Assembly: GCF_900478295.1 (NCBI RefSeq) | Contig: NZ_LS483488.1 | Span: forward strand, 744,001-808,000 | Source of the DNA: Helicobacter pylori NCTC 11637 = CCUG 17874 = ATCC 43504 = JCM 12093 | Lineage (GTDB): Bacteria; Campylobacterota; Campylobacteria; Campylobacterales; Helicobacteraceae | DNA length: 64,000 bases | Direction of reading: 5' to 3' | In this document: piece by piece, positions 9,216 through 19,330 of the stretch | Layout of the letters: every line of letters starts with the position of its first letter | How positions within the stretch are numbered: position 1 is the first letter of the stretch | Notes under the pieces: generated by a model | Told to the model about the DNA's origin: nothing | Seen by the model: the letters and a program-made list of their open reading frames with translations, nothing else | Database searches by the model: none | Position numbers and translations under genes: made by a program

Positions 9216-9891
9216 ATGAAGCATGGCACTGGTTTTGTAGATGTGAGTATTCCATATTGGGGATATAAGCTAAGTTTTTTGTTTGGAAAGAATTGAAGAT
9301 ATAGGGGAATTCACTTTATTTTGCTTGCATGCTTTTGGAGATGGATTAAATCTTAATGAATTATCGCAAGTTACAGAGATTGACCCTATAACCATTCAAA
9401 AACACCTGGATTTTTTAGTAAAGCGGGGTTTTGTGGATGAAAAACACAAGATTAGCGCTTATGGGTGCAACATTTTAAAATTACACGATGAAATCAACAA
9501 ATTTAATCGCACAAATCGGGTGGTGTTTTTAGAAAATGCAGTGAGAGAAAAAATAAAAAGATGGCGTGAATGCCAAGAACTAACAGATCGTTCTTATGGG
9601 TGGCTCATCGCAGGAGAAGATTTGAGCCTACAAGAATTTGAAGAGCTTTATAATGCACGCAAGGATATTAATCAGGTATTGCGCTTATTGGATAATGCGA
9701 AAGACTTCAAAGATGTTTCAGATGAGATCAAGGTGCGATTAGAACCAAAGAAAGTAGAGCGGTTTTTAGTTTTTAAAATCAATCCAAAGGTGCTAACACC
9801 TACAAAGATGGAAAGGAAAACATATGCCCGTGCAATCTATGGGGAGCAAGAGTGTTTTATAGAGATAGAAACACTCTGCAAGCAACTATGA
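9216..9891 (+). pseudogene. winged-helix DNA-binding protein, frameshifted near its start (gene A of helicase operon)
   Basis: The ATG at 9216 has a good AGGAG site, but its frame stops after 26 codons (KLSFLFGKN). The rest is open in the next frame from a TTG at 9283 (202 codons). The partial second copy at 19331 reads through without a break as KLSFCLERIEDIG; it has five Ts where this copy has six (9275-9280), so one inserted T explains the frameshift. Residues 1-60 of the long frame (LNELSQVTEID, IQKHLDFLVKRGFV) look like a winged helix-turn-helix, the rest is alpha-helical. It overlaps the next gene by four bases. Translation from the TTG could still give a shortened protein. Possibly the regulator of the operon. 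Confidence 0.7.
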
Positions 9892-10421
9892 TAAGCATCG
9901 ATCTCTTTAAAACCGATGGGCGTTTTGTGCGTGGTATGTGCAACACAAAAATCATCTATAGCGTCATACGCTATGGAGCAAAAGGAATTGCTAAAGTGAG
10001 TCCAGTCTTAGTTTGTGTGGATGTGGTGCTTAGTTTGGCTGATATGATCCATTCTTATGACCAATATCGTGCCGCTAAAGAGCAAACCAAACAATTAGAA
10101 ATAATACGCAATACTTTAAGAAAACAATATGAAAATCTTTTGATAGAATTAAGATTAGACAAACAGAAGCTCAGATTACAGCTTGCCAAAGACTTAGAAA
10201 AGATAGATGCTAGAATACACAAGAATGCGGATAAAATGCATCAGCTTAAATTAGCTTATAAATGTAGCTTTATGGTTTTAAAATGCATCAAGGGACATTT
10301 AGATGAATATGAGAAAAAATTCCCTTATGACAATACCCAAAGAATTGTAGCCTTGTGCCAACAATACCATGAAGCGCTCACAGTGCATTGCCAAGCGTCT
10401 TTAAACTTTATAGGAGGTTAA
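9888..10421 (+). CDS. helical/coiled-coil protein of unknown function (gene B of helicase operon)
   Basis: I place the start at the ATG at 9888, which overlaps the stop of gene A (ATGA), rather than at an upstream in-frame ATG (9852) buried in gene A. The 177-residue product has a moderately hydrophobic N-terminal segment (SPVLVCVDVVLSLADMI), possibly membrane-associated, followed by a coiled coil from about residue 60 to 125 (KQLEIIRNTLRKQYENLLIE). No family is recognised. A strong AGGAGG site at its end serves gene C one base later. Confidence 0.65.
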   Translation: MISIDLFKTDGRFVRGMCNTKIIYSVIRYGAKGIAKVSPVLVCVDVVLSLADMIHSYDQYRAAKEQTKQLEIIRNTLRKQYENLLIELRLDKQKLRLQLAKDLEKIDARIHKNADKMHQLKLAYKCSFMVLKCIKGHLDEYEKKFPYDNTQRIVALCQQYHEALTVHCQASLNFIGG

Positions 10422-10422
10422 T

Positions 10423-10896
10423 ATGAAAAGCGTTAATTTACCCACACCAAAAGGAAACTCTAAAGGGGGTTTTCTTGACAATCTCTCTTTATCAGATATG
10501 TTAAAGTTGGTAACTGCTTCTAAAGACTTGATTTCATCAGCGATCAATGCCCAGAAAGAAATTAGCAAAGAGCAAGAAAAGACTAAACAAGTAGAAATAC
10601 AATCAAATCAAGAGATGATAGCTTCAAACAACAGATTGAGAGAAAAGATCGCTGAATTCCAAAGAGATATAACGGCACTCAATAATATGCATGAACAAGA
10701 AATGCTCAGACTCTCCAATGAGCATGAAAAAGACATGAAGCTTTTAGAAATAATGCAAGGCATCATCAATAAGATTGATTCGCTGAATCAATTTTTAATC
10801 TGCGAACATGGGGAACACCAAATGGTGGATGAATTGCATGCACAACTGATTCATTACCAACAAGCTTTGCTTGCATTAACATCTAAGGTGAATTAA
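10423..10896 (+). CDS. coiled-coil protein of unknown function (gene C of helicase operon)
   Basis: A 157-residue soluble protein with a near-consensus ribosome site (AGGAGG). The N-terminal 35 residues are Gly/Ser/Lys-rich (TPKGNSKGGFLDNLS). Residues about 40-120 are a long coiled coil (NAQKEISKEQEKTKQVEI and onward) rich in Gln, Glu, Asn and Met. No catalytic motif is seen. The stop overlaps the start of the helicase gene (TAATG), so the two were probably made together. I do not recognise it. Confidence 0.65.
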   Translation: MKSVNLPTPKGNSKGGFLDNLSLSDMLKLVTASKDLISSAINAQKEISKEQEKTKQVEIQSNQEMIASNNRLREKIAEFQRDITALNNMHEQEMLRLSNEHEKDMKLLEIMQGIINKIDSLNQFLICEHGEHQMVDELHAQLIHYQQALLALTSKVN

Positions 10897-13800
10897 TGCT
10901 ACCCTTTATTGTGGGTGGGGCTATCCTAGCAGTTGGTTTTGGAGCGTTAGCGTTTTTTTTGATGTTGAAACCGAAAAAGAAAAAGAACGCCAAAACACGC
11001 TAAAAAAAGATATTAAGGACTACACACACAAAGCGCAACAGGCTAAAAAACGCCATAAACACCAGCAAACCCTAAAGATCGCAGACCATTGTCTCAATAT
11101 TATCCAACGCTATTTGCAAGAAATTGAAAGATTGCAACAAGAAAAGAAAGAGACACCCACGCAATTAGAGGCTGTTCTAGAGCAAATCCAACAAGAAATG
11201 AAATCTCTACCCATACAGCAAAAACATTCACTGCAAATATATTGCAACCGCTTTGAATACGCACAACGCCGTGCTTTAGCTTATTTGGATTATTTGTCTC
11301 GCTTAAAAACTCAATTACAAGAGAAAGAAAAGCGCCTTAAAAGTGATTTGGGTGAGATTAAAAAATTAAAGCAAAAGGTCAAAGAGAATGAAAAGGATAT
11401 TAAGAAACATCAAGAGGCATTAGAGCAATTTGAAGAATGGCGTGATGAATCGCAATCTAATAACCCAAAGAATGCCGCTAAAATGCAAGAGTGGATGGAT
11501 GAAAGACAAGAAAAAATTGACAGAACTCAGCACTTTATCACCAAGGCTCAAAGCAAAATAAAGGAGATAGAAAGCAATATAGATGAAATTTTAAAGCATA
11601 TCCAAACTATGGAGCCAAACCATCTCTTGTCTCAAGACTTTCTTTATGTTGGAAAACTTGCTTGTGTCAATAAAAGTGAAATCTATGCACATGATGGAGA
11701 TGAAGAAAGTGGCTGGAATATTTATGGGCAACGCCTAAGTTTGGAATCTGGAGAACATGAAAAAAGTTATGGGATTCTTATAACTCTTAAGAGGAATTTT
11801 ATATTTTAATCACACGGCAAAATAAAGAAGACAACAGATTTTTCAAAGCTAGCTTGTGTAAAGGTTTGCTCTATAAACACATTTTAGAAGAGAGCGTTTT
11901 TGAAGTGTCGCCCATGTATGAGAATGCAATTGATTGGAAAATAACCAAGTGTTTGTTTCATGGGATACAACTTTTACTGCCCATTGCATACAAGGAATTT
12001 AAACATAAAAAGTACACACCAAGGGATACTCTCAAGGTGTGGGTAACAAATTATGACAGCTTGCTAAAAAGTGCATTCATTGCTGAAAAAGAGCCAGAAC
12101 CCAAACACATGGATGTGATTATGCTCTTTAATGACCGACTGGGATCTCAAATTTTAAAATATGCTTATATTTTTAATGACTTCAATCTTAATTATTCCGT
12201 GTTAGATTATCAAAAGAATGTTTTAATCTTGGGAATCGCTCATCTGATGCTAAAATGCCGCACCACTCCTAATTATCTCGTATTGCAAGAGATTAGAAAA
12301 CTGCCTGAAAATTTCACTGAAAAATTCAACGATAAAATTTTTCCCCTAGAGCGAGGCATCACTTTTGTGTATGAGAAAGAGAAAGGGCGTTACGATGAAT
12401 TAGCGGTAGCAAGCGGTGTGGGTATGGAAGACATGCTAGTCTATATTCAAACTCAGATGCATTTAAGCCAATATCAAGCACCTGAGGATGATCCCTTTAA
12501 AAAATGGCAACAAATCATCAAGCACCAAATTCAAACCAATTCTTACACTCAAGTGGCTTATCAATCTTATACGCAGAAAAATCATCAATATACTTTTAAA
12601 ACTACTGATCCTAAAATAGAGAAAATAGAGAGTGCGATCGAAGCGAAAGTGGATGGTTTCGTGGGTGAAAAAGCAGTCCAAAGAATAGGCAAAGTGATCG
12701 GCGGAATTGATAAAACTAATAAAGAGATCTGTATAGAATTTAAACTTCTGGGTGTTACATTCCCGCAAAAAGGTTTCTTGTTTCTTAGAACGGATTATAT
12801 TGCCCCTTTGGAGCGGCAAAAAAAAGCTTTAGAACGGTTCAATAAAAACGAGATTGTCAATCAAGATCTCAAGCGTTTCTTGCTCGATCCAAAGATAATT
12901 TTTTATACCCCTCCTTGGCATACGCCTTGAGAAGTTTTATAATCAGCAACTAACAAAAAATCAGAAAGAAATTGTCTTAAAAGCTCTCAATGAAAAGAAT
13001 ATCTTTTTAATCCAAGGTCCACCGGGAGCGGGCAAAACAACCGTGATTAAAGAAATTGTGTTTCAAATTCTCAACGCTAGCCATTTTGCCAAAGTATGTA
13101 TCATTTCTCAGCAAAATATAGCCGTGGACAATGTTTTGAACGGCTTGCAACAGCAGAGTATTAGATCAATAGTGCACATCGGTAAAGAAGATAAGGTGCA
13201 ATATGAAAACATTAAGCCCTATGTTTTAGAAAACTGGTGGTCATCTTATAAAGAAAAGATAGAAAAAAAGATAAAACAGAATTCAATAAATGCAACCAAA
13301 AATGCTAGGTTGCACCACTATATGAACAAATGGCATGAGTGTATAAAAGACAAGGATTTTAGAGATATTGATAATGACATCAAACAACTTTTAATACTCC
13401 TTAGCAGAAATCCCAAATATCTTTAGTGTTTGGGATGAATGCTACCAATTCATGGTATCATATCCCCATACATTCGTATCTAGCGCAGGAAGTGCACAAA
13501 GTTACGCCTTTGGAGATATGATGTGTGAGACCTGTAGGGAATGCGTTGGAGCTCAAACTCTGTAAAATCCCTATGATTAGGGACACAGAGTGAGAACCAA
13601 ATTCTCCCTACGGGCAACATCAGCCTAGGAAGCCCAATCGTCTTTAGCGGTTGGGCACTTCACTAAGTCAGCATCAAGTTTTAGGGGCTACTTGTGTTGG
13701 TCTTGCTGTTAAGCATCTTGGGATTGAATTGATGGAATTTGATGTTACCATCATAGATGAGACAGGCAGGGCCACAGCACCAGAAATCTTGATTCCTGCA

Positions 13801-14558
13801 CTTCGCACTAAAAAACTGATCTTAATAGGCGATCACAACCAGCTCCCACCTAGCATTGATAGGTACCTCCTAGAACAATTAGAGAGCGATGATATTCAAA
13901 ACTTGGATGCCATTGATCGCCAATTATTGGAAGAGAGTTTTTTTGAAAATCTCTATAAGTATATTCCAGAGAGTAATAAGGCCATGCTTAATGAGTAATT
14001 TAGAATGCCTGCTTCTATTGGATCGCTAGTTAGTCAGCTTTTTTATAAAGAGAAACTTAAGAATGGAGTGATCAAAAATACCTCGCAATTTTACGATCCT
14101 AAGAATATTATCCGTTGGATTAATGTTGAAGGGGAGCATAAACTAGAAAAAACAAGTAGCTATAACAAAAATCAAGTTCAAAAAATCATAGAGCTTTTAG
14201 AGCAAATCAATCGCATTCTTAATCAAAGAAAAATCAGAAAAACCATAGGAATTATCACACCTTATAATGCCCAAAAAAGATGCTTGCGATCAGAAGTGGA
14301 AAAATACGGCTTCAAGAATTTTGATGAGCTCAAAATAGACACTGTGGATGCCTTTCAAGGCGAGAAGGCAGATATTATTATTTATTCCACCGTGAAAACT
14401 TATGGTAATCTTTCTTTCTTGATAGATTCTAAACGCTTGAATGTGCTATTTCTAGGGCAAAAGAAAATCTCATTTTTGTGGGCAAAAAGTCTTTCTTTGA
14501 GAATTTGCGAAGCGATGAGAAGAATATCTTTAGCGCTATTTTGCAAGTCTGTAGATAG
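10896..14558 (+). pseudogene. membrane-anchored superfamily 1 helicase, multiply inactivated (HP0548-related)
   Basis: Frame-corrected, this is one gene of about 1150 codons: an N-terminal transmembrane helix (MLPFIVGGAILAVGFGALAF), a long coiled coil (about residues 20-180), a middle region, then an SF1 helicase. Helicase motifs seen are GPPGAGKTT (I), IIDETGRATAPE (II), LIGDHNQLPP (III), QFRMPAS (IV region), DAFQGEKADIII (V) and, after a shift, RLNVAISRAKENLI (VI). Lesions in order: a T8 tract at 10953-10960 off frame by one; a frameshift with a TAA near 11770-11800; an extra T in a T6 run at 12899-12904; an IS-end insertion at about 13480-13668; CAA to TAA at 13996-13998; and a one-base loss near 14445. 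It is related to the putative helicase HP0548 beside cagA in strain 26695. No functional helicase can be made. Confidence 0.8.
13480..13668 (+). mobile_element. IS200/IS605-family right-end fragment
   Basis: About 190 bp interrupting the helicase gene. The terminal part has the imperfect hairpin typical of IS605-type right ends (GCCCAATCGTCTTTAGCGGT then TGGGCA) followed by TTCAC. Upstream is a run of stems (ACTCTGT with ACAGAGT around a TCCCT/AGGGA stem; GAGAACC then AAATTCTC) like the structured RNA that overlaps the 3' end of tnpB genes. A short open frame ending GAQTL may be the tnpB tail. The left boundary is uncertain, because no left end and no tnpA are present. A decayed, immobile remnant. 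Confidence 0.6.
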
Positions 14559-14838
14559 GTAATCTTTTCCAAAGATAATCATTAGGCATTATCCGCTTCA
14601 AAACGCTCCTAAATTGCAAACTTATTTTTTTTGAATGCTTTACTTTATGGTGAGCCATAACTTTATAATCTACCAATCCATCGCATGACTTTTAAAATAC
14701 TCAAAGATCCTAGATGAGAGCTTGAGTTGGATTGACTTTAGTTTATTTTAATTTTTCTTTATTTTGAAATATCTTGAAATGCTTAGCTCAATCAACATTT
14801 AACAAAAAAGCCAAAACATTTTTTAAGAAGAAAAAACC

Positions 14839-15027
14839 CTAAAACCCAATATCAGTTTGATTGCTAAAATAAAAGCTACCAAAGTCTTTGGGCGTGTGGT
14901 GCGATTCTTTCTCTATAACGGCGTCTTTAACGCAAGCGACACGCAGAGCGTCAAAGCGAGTTTCAACGCTAGCACAACCGCCGAGTAAAGACGCTCCAAT
15001 AAACATACTATTTCTAATGGTTTTCAT
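14839..15027 (-). CDS. small lipoprotein
   Basis: A 62-residue ORF with a lipoprotein signal: MKTIRNSMFIGASLLGGCA, the cysteine being the expected lipidation site, so the mature protein would be about 45 residues anchored in the outer or inner membrane. The mature part contains one further Cys and a HHTPKDFGSFYF motif. An AAAGGA-type site lies ahead of the ATG. It is divergent from cagA, in the place where the pilin-like cagC is normally found, and it is not CagC. I do not recognise it. The 276 bp between it and the helicase remnant hold no other gene that I can see. Confidence 0.55.
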   Translation of the reverse strand: MKTIRNSMFIGASLLGGCASVETRFDALRVACVKDAVIEKESHHTPKDFGSFYFSNQTDIGF

Positions 15028-15414
15028 TTTATATCCTTTTGTTTTAAAATTTTTAATAACTCAAATACTTTAATCATGTATTTATGGATAGTTAAGATTT
15101 ATTATGAAAAAAAAGTAAATGGAACTCAAAACAATCAAAATAACGCTCTAAATCCCAACCAGAAACGCTACCCTTTGTAAATCCTTAATAATTTTTGCTA
15201 TAATAAAGCCCTAACTGAAATTTATCATTTTATTTTAGTTAGGCTCCTTGAATTAGAATTATAGTAGACTTGTTATACCTTGTTCTAAATATTGTGGTAT
15301 ACTAACAATGTTCAAAGACATGAATTGATTACTCAAGTGTGTAGCGATTTTTATCAGTCTTTGATACCAATAAGATACCGATAGGTATGAAACTAGGTAT
15401 AGTAAGGAGAAACA
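15028..15414 (+). promoter_or_regulatory. cagA upstream region with two -10 boxes and a leader hairpin
   Basis: The cagA promoter is recognisable: extended -10 TGGTATACT at 15295-15303, giving a start near 15311, about 104 bases ahead of the cagA ATG, as described for PcagA. A second perfect extended -10 (TGCTATAAT) sits at 15196-15204, directly followed by a strong hairpin (15210-15220 with 15233-15243, arms CCTAACTGAAA and TTTTAGTTAGG). That could start a short RNA or a second cagA leader. The part nearest the lipoprotein is AT-rich and should hold that gene's promoter on the minus strand. Confidence 0.6.
15369..15377 (+). promoter_or_regulatory. cagA 5' UTR motif AATAAGATA
   Basis: AATAAGATA lies at about +59 of the cagA transcript if it starts at 15311. 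This leader motif has been linked in the literature to higher CagA protein levels than variants of the site. The motif and its spacing are seen directly; the expression effect is known from other strains. Confidence 0.65.
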
Positions 15415-18400
15415 ATGACTAACGAAACCATTAACCAACAACCACAAACCGAAGCGGCTTTTAACCCGCAGCAATTTATCAACAATCTTCAAGTGGCTTT
15501 TCTTAAAGTTGATAACGCTGTCGCTTCATACGATCCTGATCAAAAACCAATCGTTGATAAGAATGATAGGGATAACAGGCAAGCTTTTGATGGAATCTCG
15601 CAATTAAGGGAAGAATACTCCAATAAAGCGATCAAAAATCCTACCAAAAAGAATCAGTATTTTTCAGACTTTATCAATAAGAGCAATGATTTAATCAACA
15701 AAGACAATCTCATTGATATAGGTTCTTCCATAAAAAGCTTTCAGAAATTTGGGACTCAGCGTTACCGAATTTTCACAAGTTGGGTGTCCCATCAAAACGA
15801 TCCGTCTAAAATCAACACCCGATCGATCCGAAATTTTATGGAAAATATCATACAACCCCCTATCCCTGATGACAAAGAAAAAGCAGAGTTTTTGAAATCT
15901 GCCAAACAATCTTTTGCAGGAATCATTATAGGGAATCAAATCCGAACGGATCAAAAGTTCATGGGCGTGTTTGATGAATTCTTGAAAGAAAGGCAAGAAG
16001 CAGAAAAAAATGGAGAGCCTACTGGTGGGGATTGGTTGGATATTTTTTTATCATTTGTATTTAACAAAGAACAATCTTCTGATGTCAAAGAAGCAATCAA
16101 TCAAGAACCAGTTCCCCATGTCCAACCAGATATAGCCACTACCACCACCCACATACAAGGCTTACCGCCTGAATCTAGGGATTTGCTTGATGAAAGGGGT
16201 AATTTTTCTAAATTCACTCTTGGCGATATGGAAATGTTAGATGTTGAGGGCGTCGCCGACATTGATCCTAATTACAAGTTCAATCAATTATTGATTCACA
16301 ATAACGCTCTGTCTTCTGTGTTAATGGGGAGTCATAATGGCATAGAACCTGAAAAAGTTTCATTATTGTATGCGGGCAATGGTGGTTTTGGAGCCAAGCA
16401 CGATTGGAACGCCACCGTTGGTTATAAAAACCAACAAGGCGACAATGTGGCTACACTCATTAATGTGCATATGAAAAACGGCAGTGGCTTAGTCATAGCA
16501 GGTGGTGAGAAAGGGATTAACAACCCTAGTTTTTATCTCTACAAAGAAGACCAACTCACAGGCTCACAACGAGCATTGAGTCAAGAAGAGATCCGAAACA
16601 AAATAGATTTCATGGAATTTCTTGCACAAAACAATGCTAAATTAGACAACTTGAGCGAGAAAGAGAAAGAAAAATTCCAAAATGAGATTGAAGATTTTCA
16701 AAAAGACTCTAAGGCTTATTTAGACGCCCTAGGGAATGATCGTATTGCCTTTGTTTCTAAAAAAGACCCAAAACATTCAGCTTTAATTACTGAGTTTGGT
16801 AAGGGGGATTTGAGCTACACTCTCAAAGATTATGGGAAAAAAGCAGATAGAGCTTTAGATAGGGAGAAAAATGTTACTCTTCAAGGTAACCTAAAACATG
16901 ATAGCGTGATGTTTGTTAATTATTCTAATTTCAAATACACCAACGCCTCCAAGAGTCCTGATAAGGGTGTAGGCGTTACAAATGGCGTTTCCCATTTAGA
17001 CGCAGGCTTTAGCAAGGTAGCTGTCTTTAATTTGCCTGATTTAAATAATCTCGCTATCACTAGTTTCGTAAGGCGGAATTTAGAGAATAAACTAGTCACT
17101 GAAGGATTGTCCCTACAAGAAGCTAATAAGCTTATCAAAGATTTTTTGAGCAGCAACAAAGAATTGGTTGGAAAAGCTTTAAACTTCAATAAAGCTGTAG
17201 CTGACGCTAAAAACACAGGCAACTATGATGAAGTGAAAAAAGCTCAGAAAGATCTTGAAAAATCTCTAAGGAAACGAGAGCATTTAGAGAAAGAAGTAGA
17301 GAAAAAATTGGAGAGCAAAAGCGGCAACAAAAATAAAATGGAAGCGAAAGCTCAAGCTAACAGCCAAAAAGATAAGATTTTTGCGTTGATCAATAAAGAG
17401 GCTAATAGGGACGCAAGAGCAATCGCTTACTCTCAGAATCTTAAAGGCATCAAAAGGGAATTGTCTGATAAACTTGAAAAAATCAACAAGGATTTGAAAG
17501 ACTTTAGTAAATCTTTTGATGAATTCAAAAATGGCAAAAATAAGGATTTTAGCAAGGCAGAAGAAACGCTAAAAGCCCTTAAAGGCTCGGTGAAAGATTT
17601 AGGTATCAATCCGGAATGGATTTCAAAAGTTGAAAACCTTAATGCAGCTTTGAATGAATTCAAAAATGGCAAAAATAAGGATTTCAGCAAGGTAACGCAA
17701 GCAAAAAGCGACCTTGAAAATTCCGTTAAAGATGTGATCATCAATCAAAAGATAACGGATAAAGTTGACAATCTCAATCAAGCGGTATCAATGGCTAAAG
17801 CAACGGGTGATTTCAGTAGGGTAGAGCAAGCGTTAGCCGATCTCAAAAACTTCTCAAAGGAGCAATTGGCTCAACAAACTCAAAAAAATGAAAGTTTCAA
17901 TGTTGGAAAAAAATCTGAAATATATCAATCCGTTAAGAATGGTGTGAACGGAACCCTAGTCGGTAATGGGTTATCTGGAATAGAGGCCACAGCTCTCGCC
18001 AAAAATTTTTCGGATATCAAGAAAGAATTGAATGAGAAATTTAAAAATTTCAATAACAATAACAATAATGGACTCGAAAACGAACCCATTTATGCTAAAG
18101 TTAATAAAAAGAAAACAGGACAAGTAGCTAGCCCTGAAGAACCCATTTACGCTCAAGTTGCTAAAAAGGTGAATGCAAAAATTGACCGACTCAATCAAGC
18201 AGCAAGTGGTTTGGGTGGTGTAGGGCAAGCGGGCTTCCCTTTGAAAAGGCATGATAAAGTTGATGATCTCAGTAAGGTAGGGCGATCAGTTAGCCCTGAA
18301 CCCATTTATGCTACGATTGATGATCTCGGCGGACCTTTCCCTTTGAAAAGGCATGATAAAGTTGATGATCTCAGTAAGGTAGGGCGATCAGTTAGCCCTG

Positions 18401-19158
18401 AACCCATTTATGCTACGATTGATGATCTCGGCGGACCTTTCCCTTTGAAAAGGCATGATAAAGTTGATGATCTCAGTAAGGTAGGGCGATCAGTTAGCCC
18501 TGAACCCATTTATGCTACGATTGATGATCTCGGCGGACCTTTCCCTTTGAAAAGGCATGATAAAGTTGATGATCTCAGTAAGGTAGGGCTTTCAAGGAAT
18601 CAAGAATTGGCTCAGAAAATTGACAATCTCAGTCAAGCGGTATCAGAAGCTAAAGCAGGTTTTTTTAGCAATCTAGAGCAAACGATAGACAAGCTCAAAG
18701 ATTCTACAAAATACAATTCTGTGAATCTATGGGTTGAAAGTGCAAAAAAAGTGCCTGCTAGTTTGTCAGCGAAACTAGACAATTACGCTACTAACAGCCA
18801 CACACGCATTAATAGCAATATCCAAAATGGAGCAATCAATGAAAAAGCGACCGGTATGCTAACGCAAAAAAACCCTGAGTGGCTCAAGCTCGTGAATGAT
18901 AAGATAGTTGCGCATAATGTGGGAAGCGTTCCTTTGTCAGAGTATGATAAAATTGGCTTCAACCAGAAGAATATGAAAGATTATTCTGATTCGTTCAAGT
19001 TTTCCACCAAGTTGAACAATGCTGTAAAAGACGTTAAGTCTAGCTTTACGCAATTTTTAGCCAATGCATTTTCTACAGGATATTACTCCTTGGCGAGGGA
19101 AAATGCGGAGCATGGAATCAAAAATGTTAATACAAAAGGTGGTTTCCAAAAATCTTAA
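15415..19158 (+). CDS. cagA: CagA oncoprotein (type IV secretion effector), EPIYA A-B-C-C-C
   Basis: Full length at 1247 residues, with ribosome site AAGGAG. CagA is injected into gastric epithelial cells by the cag type IV system, is phosphorylated at EPIYA tyrosines and binds SHP2, Csk and PAR1/MARK. The N terminus ([14 protein letters not shown]) and the C-terminal end (NTKGGFQKS) are normal. The C-terminal region carries [11 protein letters not shown] (A), [11 protein letters not shown] (B) and three [12 protein letters not shown] (C) sites, so it is Western type. There are four copies of the multimerisation motif [16 protein letters not shown]. The extra C units account for its being longer than the usual 1186 residues. 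No frameshift is seen. Unusually, no other cag gene flanks it: a small lipoprotein and the helicase remnant lie upstream. Confidence 0.98.
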   Translation: MTNETINQQPQTEAAFNPQQFINNLQVAFLKVDNAVASYDPDQKPIVDKNDRDNRQAFDGISQLREEYSNKAIKNPTKKNQYFSDFINKSNDLINKDNLIDIGSSIKSFQKFGTQRYRIFTSWVSHQNDPSKINTRSIRNFMENIIQPPIPDDKEKAEFLKSAKQSFAGIIIGNQIRTDQKFMGVFDEFLKERQEAEKNGEPTGGDWLDIFLSFVFNKEQSSDVKEAINQEPVPHVQPDIATTTTHIQGLPPESRDLLDERGNFSKFTLGDMEMLDVEGVADIDPNYKFNQLLIHNNALSSVLMGSHNGIEPEKVSLLYAGNGGFGAKHDWNATVGYKNQQGDNVATLINVHMKNGSGLVIAGGEKGINNPSFYLYKEDQLTGSQRALSQEEIRNKIDFMEFLAQNNAKLDNLSEKEKEKFQNEIEDFQKDSKAYLDALGNDRIAFVSKKDPKHSALITEFGKGDLSYTLKDYGKKADRALDREKNVTLQGNLKHDSVMFVNYSNFKYTNASKSPDKGVGVTNGVSHLDAGFSKVAVFNLPDLNNLAITSFVRRNLENKLVTEGLSLQEANKLIKDFLSSNKELVGKALNFNKAVADAKNTGNYDEVKKAQKDLEKSLRKREHLEKEVEKKLESKSGNKNKMEAKAQANSQKDKIFALINKEANRDARAIAYSQNLKGIKRELSDKLEKINKDLKDFSKSFDEFKNGKNKDFSKAEETLKALKGSVKDLGINPEWISKVENLNAALNEFKNGKNKDFSKVTQAKSDLENSVKDVIINQKITDKVDNLNQAVSMAKATGDFSRVEQALADLKNFSKEQLAQQTQKNESFNVGKKSEIYQSVKNGVNGTLVGNGLSGIEATALAKNFSDIKKELNEKFKNFNNNNNNGLENEPIYAKVNKKKTGQVASPEEPIYAQVAKKVNAKIDRLNQAASGLGGVGQAGFPLKRHDKVDDLSKVGRSVSPEPIYATIDDLGGPFPLKRHDKVDDLSKVGRSVSPEPIYATIDDLGGPFPLKRHDKVDDLSKVGRSVSPEPIYATIDDLGGPFPLKRHDKVDDLSKVGLSRNQELAQKIDNLSQAVSEAKAGFFSNLEQTIDKLKDSTKYNSVNLWVESAKKVPASLSAKLDNYATNSHTRINSNIQNGAINEKATGMLTQKNPEWLKLVNDKIVAHNVGSVPLSEYDKIGFNQKNMKDYSDSFKFSTKLNNAVKDVKSSFTQFLANAFSTGYYSLARENAEHGIKNVNTKGGFQKS
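18235..18588 (+). repeat. EPIYA-C tandem repeat in cagA, three 102-bp units plus a partial
   Basis: Units begin at 18235, 18337 and 18439, each 102 bp and apparently identical; a fourth start at 18541 supplies only the [16 protein letters not shown] part. Each unit encodes the 16-residue multimerisation motif plus one [12 protein letters not shown] site. Near-perfect identity means copy number can change by recombination. Confidence 0.95.
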
Positions 19159-19190
19159 AGGATTAAGGAATACCAAAAACGCAAAAACCA

Positions 19191-19217
19191 CCCCTTGCTA
19201 AAAACAAGGGGTTTTTT
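19191..19217 (+). terminator. intrinsic terminator of cagA
   Basis: CCCCTTG and CAAGGGG form a 7-bp GC-rich stem around a CTAAAAA loop, followed by six Ts, 33 bases after the cagA stop. Confidence 0.9.
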
Positions 19218-19330
19218 AACTTAAAATATCCCAACAGACACTAACGAAAGGTTTTGTTCTTTAAGTCTGCATGGATATTTCCTACCCCAAAAAGACTTAA
19301 CCCTTTGATAAAGAAACTTAATTAATAAGA

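Noticed and set aside
18235..18588. Regular repeats that could be taken for a CRISPR array
   Set aside because: They are 102-bp in-frame tandem units coding for EPIYA-C segments, without spacers.
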